NCBI RefSeq assembly: GCF_024721115.1
Contig: NZ_JAMDHK010000008.1
Location: 78,274-120,915, forward strand
Source: Salipiger pentaromativorans
GTDB taxonomy: Bacteria > Pseudomonadota > Alphaproteobacteria > Rhodobacterales > Rhodobacteraceae
Length of the DNA stretch: 42,642 nt
Reading direction: 5' to 3'
The notes beneath the pieces were generated by a model. It searched no databases, was not told the origin of the DNA, and saw only the letters and a list, made by a program, of their open reading frames with translations. The position numbers and the translations under genes are program-made. Within the stretch, counting starts at the first letter, position 1. Each line of letters begins with the position of its first letter. Below are positions 31,255-39,195 of this stretch, piece after piece.

Positions 31255-32724
31255 TCAGCCCCGCCAGACACCCGCCAGCGCCGCGACCCCGGCGCGGGCG
31301 CTTTCATCGTCCAGCCGCGCGTAGCCCAGCAGCAAGGTGGCATCGGGATCGCACAGCGCCGCGCCCGCGCCAAAGCTCGAATACCCGTCGTGCAGCGTCG
31401 GGATGCACAGCCCCGCAGCCCGCGCCCGTTCGTGCAGCGCGCGGGCGCCCGGGCCGCCGGGCGGCAGGTGCCAGACCAGATGACGCCCGGCCTGGGCCCC
31501 GGTGATCCGCTGCTCCGGGAACTGCTCGTCGAGACAGGCGCGCAGCGTGTCGCGCACCTGCCGGAAATGCTGCTGCACCCGGCGCAGGTGGCTGAACAGG
31601 CTGTCGCTGGCCATGAACTCGGCGGCGGCGCGCTGTTCCAGCCAGTCGGGCTCGGGGTTGAGAAACGGCTTGATGATCAGGAACTGCTCGATCAGCCCCG
31701 GCGGCAGCGCCACGCAGCAAAGCTGCACCCCCGCGCCGATCCAGGACGAGAAGCCGTTGATATAAACCACCCGGTCCAGCCGGTCGAGCGAGAACAGCGA
31801 GGGGATCGGCGAGTGATCGTAGCTGAACTCTCCGAACGTGTCCCACTCCACCACATGCGCCCCGGTCTCCGCCGCCCAGTCGAGCAGCGCGCCGCGCCGC
31901 GCAAGGCTCATGGTGACCCCGGTCGGCTGCTGGTGCGAGGGCGTGACGAAAACCGCCGCAACCTCGTGACGCGCCAGATCCTCGACGCAGAGCCCCTGCG
32001 CATCCACCCGCACCGGCACCACCTCCAGCCCCTGGCTGCGCAGAAGATAGTGCAACCCGGCCTCGCAAGGGTCCTCGACCGCGACGCGGCGGATGCGATG
32101 GGTCAGAACCCGCGCCACCGTGTCCAGCGCCCGGTAATCGTCGAGAACGATGGCGCAGCGCGCCGGATCGACCGAGATGCCGCGCAGCGGGCAGACCGAC
32201 CCCGCCACCGCCTCGCGCAGCGCGGTCAGCCCGGCGGGATCGGTCTGACCCGCATTGCGCGCCTGAAACGGCAGATGCTTGATCAGCAGCCGCCGCCAGG
32301 TGCGTTCCGGCGCGATGGCCGGGTTGCTGCCCTTGAGCCCGAAATCGAACTGGCCCCCGCGCGGCGGCGGACCGGGCTCGGGGCCGGGCAGCGGGCCCGC
32401 CTCCGGCAGCGGCGGGCTCTCCGGCGCGGGCCGCTCGGCCAGGGCCGAGAACTGCCGGTCGGGCAGCCGCTCGCTCACATAGGTGCCGCTGGTTCCGAAG
32501 GACGACAGATAGCCCTGGCTGATGAGATTGGCATAGGCGTTCTTGACGGTGTTGCGCGATACAGAAAGCTGCTGGCTGAGCGCGCGCGAGGCCGGAAGCC
32601 GCATCTTCGGCCCGATCACCCCGCGCGCGATCAGATCGCGGATCGCGACAAAAAGCTGGTCCTGGATCGGCACGTCCGAGCCGCGGTTGATCTTGACCGG
32701 AAGCTGCACCAGGGCGCCGCTCAT
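31255..32724 (-). CDS. MocR-type GntR/aminotransferase-fold regulator lacking PLP lysine
   Basis: A 489-residue protein. A GntR winged helix (about 5-75; MRLPASRALSQQLSVSRNTVKNAYANLISQGYL) is joined by a Pro/Gly-rich linker (about 85-120) to an aminotransferase class I fold. Conserved parts include TPSHQQPTGVTMSLARRGALL. The segment that should carry the PLP-binding lysine (usually FSK) reads VVYINGFSSWIGAGVQ, with Ser in place of Lys, and EDDYDxEFRY is altered to EWDTFGEFSYD. It may therefore bind another ligand or no cofactor covalently. The start is ATG 32724 behind GGAGAA. Convergent with tdm, it precedes the ABC operon and probably controls it. Confidence 0.88.
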   Translation of the reverse strand: MSGALVQLPVKINRGSDVPIQDQLFVAIRDLIARGVIGPKMRLPASRALSQQLSVSRNTVKNAYANLISQGYLSSFGTSGTYVSERLPDRQFSALAERPAPESPPLPEAGPLPGPEPGPPPRGGQFDFGLKGSNPAIAPERTWRRLLIKHLPFQARNAGQTDPAGLTALREAVAGSVCPLRGISVDPARCAIVLDDYRALDTVARVLTHRIRRVAVEDPCEAGLHYLLRSQGLEVVPVRVDAQGLCVEDLARHEVAAVFVTPSHQQPTGVTMSLARRGALLDWAAETGAHVVEWDTFGEFSYDHSPIPSLFSLDRLDRVVYINGFSSWIGAGVQLCCVALPPGLIEQFLIIKPFLNPEPDWLEQRAAAEFMASDSLFSHLRRVQQHFRQVRDTLRACLDEQFPEQRITGAQAGRHLVWHLPPGGPGARALHERARAAGLCIPTLHDGYSSFGAGAALCDPDATLLLGYARLDDESARAGVAALAGVWRG

Positions 32725-32862
32725 GCGCTGTTCTCCATTCTGTCCGTCCCGGTGCCTGCGGCACCCGCCCGGCGGCCGGACCGACAGGAGGATCCCGCCT
32801 GCCCGCGCCGTCAAGGCCCCGGCGCCGCGCCCTTGCCCGGCGCCGGAAATTCACCGGGGCGC

Positions 32863-32875
32863 GCCCAATTTCGGG
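32863..32875 (-). promoter_or_regulatory. 13-bp motif upstream of mocR shared with cupin promoter
   Basis: On the minus strand CCCGAAATTGGGC, 139 bp upstream of mocR. The identical 13 bases occur on the plus strand at 38446-38458, upstream of the divergent cupin gene, in the same orientation relative to the gene. Likely regulator site. Confidence 0.5.
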
Positions 32876-32889
32876 ACGCCCCGACCCGC

Positions 32890-33918
32890 TTAATCCGCCA
32901 TCCGCGCCAGCAGTTTCAGCCGGTAGTTGTCGGCCACGATGGCAAGGATCAGCAGCAGCCCGATCACCACCATCTGGAGGTACGAATTGAGTTGCAGCAG
33001 GTTCATGCCGTTCTGCACGAAGATGATGAACACCGCGCCCAGCACCACGTTCCCCAGCTTGCCGATGCCACCGAACAGGCTCACCCCGCCGATGGCGCAG
33101 GCGGCAATGGACATCAGCGGATATTCCACGCCGATATTGCTTTCCCCGCTTTCCAGCCGCGCGGTCAGCAGCAGCGCCGAAATCCCGGTGATCCCCGAGG
33201 AGACGACATAGGTCATGAAGAGATTGAACTTGGTGTCGATCCCCGAGAGCTCGGAGGCCTTGGGGTTGCCGCCGATGGCATAGAGATAACGCCCCGCCCG
33301 CGTCCAGCTCACGTAGAGATGCACCAGAACCAGCACGGCGGCGGTGACGATCACCGGCACGGCGATGCCGAAGAGCTTGCCGTAGCCGAAGATCTCGGAA
33401 AATTCATAGGGCAGCCCGTATACCGGCGTGCCGCCGGTCGAGTAGAAGGCCAGGCCCGAGACGATGGAGGACATGGCCAGCGTCATCACAAAGGGCGGCA
33501 CGTTGAAATAGGCGACCCCGATGCCGTTGGCGGCGCCGATCACGAGGCAGGTCGCCATGCCCGCGCCCATGCCCAGGGCGATGGCGGCGGCGGGGCCCAT
33601 GGGGGATGTGGCGACCATGGCCATCGAGGTGACCACCGAGCCCATGGCGAACATCGTTCCGATGGACAGGTCGAGCCCGCGCGTCAGCAGCACCAGCATC
33701 TGCGCCACCGCCGCGAGGATCAGATAGGTGGCCTGCCGCGCCACGGTCGAGATATTGCTGCCGGTCAGAAAGCTGTCGGTCGTGAGCGTCAGCAGCAGTA
33801 CGCAGGAGATCAGGAACCACGGCAGGATCCCCGCGCGAACAAAGACGCGGGTCACGAGGGTCTTGAGTTTCAAGGGGGCGGCGGCAAGCGGCACGCCGGG
33901 GGCGGTATTGGCAGACAT
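32890..33918 (-). CDS. ABC transporter permease, ribose/TorT-linked type
   Basis: A 342-residue inner-membrane permease of the RbsC/BPD_transp_2 family with about 8-10 helices. Family motifs: LTRGLDLSIGTMFAMGSVV, FNVPPFVMTLAMSSIVSGLAFYSTGG, and YLYAIGGNPKASELSGI. It works with the ATPase upstream (4-nt ATGA overlap) and the binding protein before that. Sugar-type permeases also carry non-sugar small molecules, so the class does not set the substrate. It is the last gene of the operon; 165 bp separate its stop from the mocR start. Confidence 0.9.
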   Translation of the reverse strand: MSANTAPGVPLAAAPLKLKTLVTRVFVRAGILPWFLISCVLLLTLTTDSFLTGSNISTVARQATYLILAAVAQMLVLLTRGLDLSIGTMFAMGSVVTSMAMVATSPMGPAAAIALGMGAGMATCLVIGAANGIGVAYFNVPPFVMTLAMSSIVSGLAFYSTGGTPVYGLPYEFSEIFGYGKLFGIAVPVIVTAAVLVLVHLYVSWTRAGRYLYAIGGNPKASELSGIDTKFNLFMTYVVSSGITGISALLLTARLESGESNIGVEYPLMSIAACAIGGVSLFGGIGKLGNVVLGAVFIIFVQNGMNLLQLNSYLQMVVIGLLLILAIVADNYRLKLLARMAD

Positions 33919-35567
33919 CAGTCGGTCTCCGGATCAAAGAAATGGCTCAGGACGGTCTCTTCGGTGGTCTCGCAGGCGGGCAGGTCCGCGCGCAGCCGGG
34001 CGCGGTGCATGACATAGCTGCGATGGGCGAGATGCAGGATTTCCGGCAGGTCGGACGAGATCAGCACCACCCCGGCCCCGGCTTCGCAAAGGTCGCGCAT
34101 GGCGCGGTAGATCAGCATACGCGCACCGATATCGACACCCACCGTCGGCTCGTCGAAAATCACCACCCGGCCCCGCGCGTCTTCGGGCTGCGCACCGATC
34201 CGCAGCAGCGCCTTTCCGATCAGCACCTTCTGCTGGTTGCCGCCGGAAAAATGCTCGGCCCGGCGCTCGATATTCATCGGGCTCAGCGCCAGCCGCTTGG
34301 CCACCGCCGAGACATCGCGTTTCTCGGCGCTTCGGCGCAGCAGACCGCCGCGCGAGAACCCCGGCAGGTCGAGCGCGGCAAGCGACATGTTCTCGCGCGC
34401 GGGCAGCACCATGGCGAGCCCCTCTTCCCGCCGGTCCGGCGGCACATAGATCAACCCCCGGTCCAGCATGGCGCGTGGGCCCAGCCGGTCGATCCCGGCA
34501 TCGGCATCGAACACCGTCTCGCCGCGCAACTGGATGCTGCCGCGATCCGGACGCAGGATGCCAAAGGCCGCGCGGCCGATCTCGGACTTGCCCGAGCCCA
34601 CGAGCCCGGCAATGCCCACCACCTCGCCCGCGCGCACGCGGATCGAGACATCCTCGAGCACCGTCTCGCTGCCCGAGGACGCGCAGATGCCGTCGAGCCG
34701 CAGCAGCTCCTCGCCGGGATCGGAGCGGATCTGCGGAAAGATCTGGTCCACCACCCGGCCCGTCATCAGCGCGACCAGCCGTTCCTGCGTCGTGCCCGCG
34801 ACCGGCAGCGTCTCGATATAGCGCCCGTCGCGCAGCACAGTGATGCGGTCGCCGATGCGCTGGATCTCGCTCATCCGGTGGGTGATGTAGACGATCCCGA
34901 TGCCTTCGGACTTGAGCTGTTCGATCAGCTCGAACAGCCGTTCGGTCTCGCGCTCGGTCAGCGAGGCGGTCGGTTCGTCGAGAATGACCACCGAGGGGCG
35001 GGTGCAGAACGCCTTGGCGATCTCGACCATCTGCTGTTCGGCGCGCGACAGATACAGCGCGTGCTGGCCGGGCCGCAGCTCGAAGCCCAGACGATCCAGC
35101 ACCTCGGTCGCCATGCGCCGCACCGCGCGCTTGTCGAGCATGCCGCCGCGCCGGGGCTCGTCGCCGAGAAAGAGATTTTCCTCTACCGTCATCTGCGGCA
35201 CGATGGAGAATTCCTGGAACACCGCGCTGATGCCCAGCGTCCGGGCATGGCGCACCGATTCCAGCGTCACCTCGCGCCCGCGCAAGAAGATCCGCCCCGA
35301 GCTGGGCCGGTGCACCCCCGCGATGGTCTGGATCAGGGTCGATTTCCCGGCGCCGTTCTCGCCGAAAAGCACATGCACCTCGCCGGGCCGCACGTCGAAA
35401 TCCACGCTATCCAGCGCCAGCGTGCCGGGGTAGCGCTTGGTGATCCCCTCAAGCCGCAGCAGCGGCGCGCCCGCATGGGCCGGATCGACCGGCCCATGGG
35501 GTTCGAGGGAGCTGGGAGGACGCGGCGCCGCGCGCGCCGTGTCTCCGGGTTCCACGATCTGCGCCAT
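33918..35567 (-). CDS. ABC transporter ATPase, duplicated RbsA type
   Basis: A 549-residue protein with two nucleotide-binding domains. NBD1 (about 37-275): Walker A GENGAGKST, weak signature LSRAEQQMVEIAKA, Walker B VVILDEPTA, and H-loop ITHR. NBD2 (about 285-535): degenerate Walker A GLVGSGKSE, signature SGGNQQKVLIGKAL, VVIFDEPTVGVDIGA. This asymmetry is normal for RbsA/MglA-type ATPases. The first 36 residues are an extra Pro-rich lead. It begins 2 nt after the binding-protein stop and overlaps the permease by 4 nt. Confidence 0.93.
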   Translation of the reverse strand: MAQIVEPGDTARAAPRPPSSLEPHGPVDPAHAGAPLLRLEGITKRYPGTLALDSVDFDVRPGEVHVLFGENGAGKSTLIQTIAGVHRPSSGRIFLRGREVTLESVRHARTLGISAVFQEFSIVPQMTVEENLFLGDEPRRGGMLDKRAVRRMATEVLDRLGFELRPGQHALYLSRAEQQMVEIAKAFCTRPSVVILDEPTASLTERETERLFELIEQLKSEGIGIVYITHRMSEIQRIGDRITVLRDGRYIETLPVAGTTQERLVALMTGRVVDQIFPQIRSDPGEELLRLDGICASSGSETVLEDVSIRVRAGEVVGIAGLVGSGKSEIGRAAFGILRPDRGSIQLRGETVFDADAGIDRLGPRAMLDRGLIYVPPDRREEGLAMVLPARENMSLAALDLPGFSRGGLLRRSAEKRDVSAVAKRLALSPMNIERRAEHFSGGNQQKVLIGKALLRIGAQPEDARGRVVIFDEPTVGVDIGARMLIYRAMRDLCEAGAGVVLISSDLPEILHLAHRSYVMHRARLRADLPACETTEETVLSHFFDPETD

Positions 35568-35569
35568 GC

Positions 35570-36751
35570 TCAGTCCACGCTGAACTCGGGCGTCCAGCCC
35601 GCCGGCGCCAGCGTCGAGCCGGAGTCGAACTCGGCATAGCTGTCGCGGGTGACCACAAGGGGCAGAGGCTGCACATGTTCGGTGATCCGCTCGGTATTGC
35701 CGTATTCCGGCGCGCCGCCGGTGGCCATCTCCTTCTTCTCCAGCAGACGCACCGCCTGGTCGATGGCGATCCGGCCCTGCAACACCATCTGATCGCTGGG
35801 CGCCATGGCCATGCGGCCCTGTTTCATCAGCAGATCGACGCCGGTGTTGTAGTAATAGGAGACAAGCTGCGTGCTGTCCGAAATGCCCCGGTCGCGCACC
35901 ACGCCCACGGCGGCCTCGATGGTCGGGGTCGAGCCGATGATATATTGCAGATCCACCTCGCTGCCCGAGCTGCGCGAGGCCACCACATCCTCGACCAGCT
36001 TGAGCTGGATCGACTTGCCGGTATCGCCCCATTTCGTGGCAATCAGCTCGACATCGCTGCCCTCGACCCCGGCCATGCAGCCCTGATCGCCGGCCACCGA
36101 CCAGGCCGCGCCCGGCGGTCCGGGGAACCAGGCCGCGCTGACCTTGCCGCTGCCTTCGGGATGTTTCTGCGCCACCCAGTTGCAGGCGAGATAGCCCAGC
36201 AGATACCAGCTTTCGAGGATCTTGGCATCGACCTGCGTGCCGACCCCGTTCACCAGGTCGATGACCGGAATGCCCTGCGCGCGGATCTCGTCCACCTGGT
36301 TGGCGTTGCCCTTGCCCGAGATCGCCGACAGCACCACCGCGTCGGCCCCGGCGTTCACGCAATCCTCGACCTGGCGGAGCTGGCGTTCCAGATTGGTATA
36401 GCCGCCCGCCTCGAACAGCGAGATCTTCTGCCCCAGGCGCTTGCCTTCCGAGATCACCCCATAGCCGATGCCGACCCAGTAGGAATCCTTGAGATGCGGA
36501 AAGGCGACGCAGATGTTCCATTTCTTCGTCACCTCGTCGGGCGACAGCGGCACATACTCGGCGACGGGCAGCGCGGCGGGGTTGTTCGCAGGATCCGCCC
36601 AGCAGGCATCCGACCCGTCGGTGCAGGACAGGCTGTAGGGGTTCACCTCGGCCGGCCACCAGGGCTCTTCGGCCCAGAGGCTCCCGGCGAAAAGGGCGGT
36701 GCTTGCGGCGGCGGTCAGCCCGCGTGCGAAGGGGGATAGGCGCAATGTCAT
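35570..36751 (-). CDS. TorT-like periplasmic binding protein
   Basis: A 393-residue type-1 periplasmic-binding protein. The signal peptide ends near LFAGSLWAEEPWW. From about residue 70 it resembles E. coli TorT, which binds TMAO and works with the TorS sensor: WNICVAFPHLKDSYWVGIGYGVISEGKRLG, EAGGYTNLERQLRQVEDCVNAGADAVVL, LACNWVAQKHPEGSG, VDLQYIIGSTPTIEAAVGVVRDRGI, MAPSDQMVLQGRIAIDQAVRLL and the end TPEFSVD. Here it sits in an ABC operon rather than beside torS, so it should feed a transporter. N-terminal Cys pairs (SCTDGSDAC) may form a disulfide. It overlaps the gcvT-like gene by 4 nt. Ligand unproven; TMAO or a related N-oxide is one guess. Confidence 0.85.
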   Translation of the reverse strand: MTLRLSPFARGLTAAASTALFAGSLWAEEPWWPAEVNPYSLSCTDGSDACWADPANNPAALPVAEYVPLSPDEVTKKWNICVAFPHLKDSYWVGIGYGVISEGKRLGQKISLFEAGGYTNLERQLRQVEDCVNAGADAVVLSAISGKGNANQVDEIRAQGIPVIDLVNGVGTQVDAKILESWYLLGYLACNWVAQKHPEGSGKVSAAWFPGPPGAAWSVAGDQGCMAGVEGSDVELIATKWGDTGKSIQLKLVEDVVASRSSGSEVDLQYIIGSTPTIEAAVGVVRDRGISDSTQLVSYYYNTGVDLLMKQGRMAMAPSDQMVLQGRIAIDQAVRLLEKKEMATGGAPEYGNTERITEHVQPLPLVVTRDSYAEFDSGSTLAPAGWTPEFSVD

Positions 36752-37863
36752 GTGGTTTGTCTCCTGTTGGGAAGCCCGGTTTTGTCCCGGGCGGTTTGGC
36801 GCCCCTCCAGCACGGAGAAGACGCGGGATGGCGATGAGTGCGGATCGCTGCGTGCGGCGACCGTGGCCGTCACACCTGCCCCGCCGTGGATCAGCAGCGG
36901 CGTGCCCTCGGCGGCGGCGAAGCGGTAGAGCCAGGCGAAGCCGATGGCGCGGCCCCGCCGGGGCGAGACCCGTCCGCTGGTCACCAGCCCCGCCTCGCGG
37001 CCGAAGGCATAGACCTGCGCGCCCGCGACAAGCGGCGCGGCGCCGGGGCCAGTCTCGATCGGGCAGAGATGAAATCTTTCGTTGCCGCGCCGCCGCAGCA
37101 GCCCGGCCCGGCCCTGAAACGCGGGCTTGCCCGGCGCGACAGCCCAGCCCAAGCCGGCCTCCCATGGGGTGGCGCCGGGGCCCAGATCCTGCGGAAACGC
37201 CGGCTGGCCGCGCTCGGCGCGCAGCGCCCGCAGGTCGTCGGGCGTGCAGGGCAGCAGCCCGCCCCGCTCCAGCAACGCGGCGCGGATGGCGGCCGTTGCA
37301 GGCGCCTCCGCCAGAATGTCGAAGCCGGTGATGGGCCCAAGCCCGGTCTGGGCCAGCAGCCCCTCCTCTCCGAAAAGCCGCCCCCGCAGCGCCTGGCACC
37401 GCGCCAGATCCGCCACATCGCAGCCCAGATGCCCGGCCAGCAGCGCCGCCGCCCGGGGACCGTAAAGCGACAGCCGCCGCAACGACGTCTCTCGGGTGCA
37501 CCGTATCCGCCGCTGCTTTGCCAGCCCGCTCAGCAACGGCGCGGCGGCGCCGGTTCCCAGGATCAGCAGAACCGCGTCGTCTTCCAGCCAGTGAATCCGC
37601 GCGTCGTCGAGAATGCCGCCGTCTTCCGCAAGGATCAGCGTGTAAGCCCCCTGCCCTGCGGCAATGCCCGTCAGATCCCTCGGGCTGATGAAATCGACAA
37701 GGCCGCGCGCGCCGGGGCCGGAAAGCCGCAGCATATGTTCGCTTTCCCGGTCGCAGAGCGCCACCCCGTCCAGCAGCGCCGCCAGCGCCGGGGACTCCTC
37801 CGGCCCGGGCAGAGGCCCGTCCGGGGTGGAGGGAATGCTGTGAAGACGGCCGGGTTGCGGCAA
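36748..37863 (-). CDS. GcvT-fold folate-dependent aminomethyltransferase-like protein
   Basis: A 371-residue GcvT/YgfZ-fold protein, first of the ABC operon. Family parts: ALCDRESEHMLRLSGPGARGLVDFIS, GQGAYTLILAEDGGILDDARIHWL, LRRLSLYGPRAAALL, GPITGFDILAEAP, GWAVAPGKPAFQGRAGLLRR. The SRTGYTGExGYE segment of true GcvT is much altered, so THF use should be checked. The YgfZ motif KGCYxGQE is absent. The start is TTG 37863 with AAGGAG 6 nt upstream. Translational coupling to the TorT-like gene implies that the imported compound is metabolised by, or delivers a C1 unit through, this protein. Confidence 0.8.
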   Translation of the reverse strand: MPQPGRLHSIPSTPDGPLPGPEESPALAALLDGVALCDRESEHMLRLSGPGARGLVDFISPRDLTGIAAGQGAYTLILAEDGGILDDARIHWLEDDAVLLILGTGAAAPLLSGLAKQRRIRCTRETSLRRLSLYGPRAAALLAGHLGCDVADLARCQALRGRLFGEEGLLAQTGLGPITGFDILAEAPATAAIRAALLERGGLLPCTPDDLRALRAERGQPAFPQDLGPGATPWEAGLGWAVAPGKPAFQGRAGLLRRRGNERFHLCPIETGPGAAPLVAGAQVYAFGREAGLVTSGRVSPRRGRAIGFAWLYRFAAAEGTPLLIHGGAGVTATVAARSDPHSSPSRVFSVLEGRQTARDKTGLPNRRQTT

Positions 37864-38022
37864 GACACGCTCCTTGCGCCCGCGCCGAGGCGGGCGTCAC
37901 CTTTGGGATCCAAGCGGCCGGCCGGGTGTGTCCGGCGGATGGCCATTTCCAGAATGAGATGCCGCGTTTGCCGGAGGATCGGCCGGCGGCATGGCAGCCG
38001 GACCCACCTGGCCCGGACTGAT

Positions 38023-38094
38023 GACCCAATCTTGGGCTCGGGTCCGCGGATCGAGAAAGGCCCAAGCAAAGACTAGTTCATGGACCCAAGGCCC
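38023..38094 (-). promoter_or_regulatory. Cluster of TTGGGYC motifs, gcvT-ABC side
   Basis: In the 822-bp divergent gap (37864-38685). Contains CCCAA-TC-TTGGG (38025-38036), GAAAGGCCCAAG (38055-38066) and GGACCCAAGGCCC (38082-38094). GAAAGGCCCAAG is the exact reverse complement of 38476-38487 on the far side. Probably regulator sites for the ABC operon. Between the clusters I see only AT-rich promoter-like DNA and an AAAGGA-N8-TCCTTT inverted repeat at 38286-38305. Confidence 0.55.
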
Positions 38095-38445
38095 GCCGCA
38101 CGGTCCCAGCCCCGGCCAGGGCGGCCCCACGCCGGGCGCCGGGCCCGCGATCGGGCCGGAACATTCGAATTAAATACATGTTTTGATTGCCAAAACTCTG
38201 CGATTCGCTTGCACGGCCCCGCAGCGCCCAACCGTCTCGGCCCCGGCGCCTAAATTTTGCTCACATTCACCTTATCTAATTGATTAAAGGATATTTTATT
38301 CCTTTCCCTCCCGATCAACGCCACAGCACCCACCTTCCGGCGCTCTCCCGACAACGGCCCTCTGTCGCCGTTTCGCCCCCCAAAACAGGCACGCCTTTCG
38401 CCCAAAAGGCATCGCACATGCCGCGCCACGCGACTCCCGGGCAGA

Positions 38446-38487
38446 CCCGAAATTGGGCCCACGAAGATTATGGGTCTTGGGCCTTTC
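38446..38487 (+). promoter_or_regulatory. Cluster of TTGGGYC motifs, cupin side
   Basis: Contains CCCGAAATTGGGC (38446-38458, exact copy of the site upstream of mocR), then the direct pair ATGGGTC and TTGGGCC (38470-38483), and CTTGGGCCTTTC (38476-38487, inverted copy of 38055-38066). It lies about 200-240 bp upstream of the cupin start. Best read as sites for one regulator, likely the MocR protein. Confidence 0.55.
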
Positions 38488-38685
38488 AAAGCCGCTGTTT
38501 TCACCCAGACTGATGCTCATGGCCACCGACAGCGCCTTTTGCACGAGGCATCACGCGGCGGCCCCTTCAACCGGACCCTCGACCGGACACACGTCTGCCC
38601 ACGCGACACCCGGCACCGGGCCGCGTTCCCGCACCGCGTGCCCCCGGCCCGAAAGTCCCGATTTTGCAAGAGATGGAAGAGGACC

Positions 38686-39081
38686 ATGACCAAAGACCTG
38701 ACGACTGCGGAGACCCAAGTGTTGGTGTCTCTCGACCCCGCCGGCAGCAAAAGCGGCAAGGAAGTGCGTGGCCCCGCCACTCTGGGCGAAATCGTGGACG
38801 GCACCTGCGAACAGGTGCTCGACGTGTTCATGACCAGCGAGAACGGCAATTTCTTCGCCGGTGTCTGGACCTGCACCACCGGCACCATGAAGCTGACCGA
38901 TTATCCCTTCAACGAAATGGCGGTGCTGATCGAAGGCAAGATCGTCATCACCGACGCCGACAGCGGCACCGTTTCCACCTTCGGTCCCGGCGACGGGTTC
39001 GCGATCCGCAAGGGCTTTCGCGGGACCTGGGAAATGTCGGAACCGGTACTCAAGCGCTTTGCCGGCGAAATCCCGGCCTGA
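38686..39081 (+). CDS. Small cupin protein (cupin_3/EutQ-like)
   Basis: A 131-residue single-domain cupin. Core: FFAGVWTCTTGTMKLTDYPFNEMAVLIEGKIVITDADSG, then FGPGDGFAIRKGFRGTWEMSEPVLKRF. This matches the DUF861/cupin_3 group, in which metal-ligand residues are often lost: only one Glu and no paired His are visible, so it may be a binding or isomerase-like protein rather than a metal oxidase. The start is ATG 38686 behind AGAGGA; an open frame back to 38470 lacks support. It is the first gene of the plus-strand unit with the molybdoenzyme fusion. No signal peptide. Confidence 0.85.
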   Translation: MTKDLTTAETQVLVSLDPAGSKSGKEVRGPATLGEIVDGTCEQVLDVFMTSENGNFFAGVWTCTTGTMKLTDYPFNEMAVLIEGKIVITDADSGTVSTFGPGDGFAIRKGFRGTWEMSEPVLKRFAGEIPA

Positions 39082-39136
39082 TCGCGACGCGCGCGGTCCT
39101 GCGGCAGCTTCCCCGGGTCGCGGGACCGCAACGCAA

Positions 39137-39169
39137 CTGCCCGGCGGATCGGCCGGATCCGCCGGGCAG
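39137..39169 (+). other. Perfect 14-bp hairpin between cupin and molybdoenzyme genes
   Basis: CTGCCCGGCGGATC/GATCCGCCGGGCAG with a 5-nt loop lies 27 bp before the molybdoenzyme start. There is no T run, so more likely an mRNA-stability or attenuation element than a terminator; it could also mark an upstream end. Confidence 0.55.
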
Positions 39170-39195
39170 AAGACCAACCCCACAGGGAGACGACC

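Noticed and set aside
38470-38685. N-terminal extension of the cupin gene to 38470
   Set aside because: The extra 72 residues are Arg/Pro-rich and unlike any cupin, and would begin inside the motif cluster; ATG 38686 has a good ribosome-binding site.
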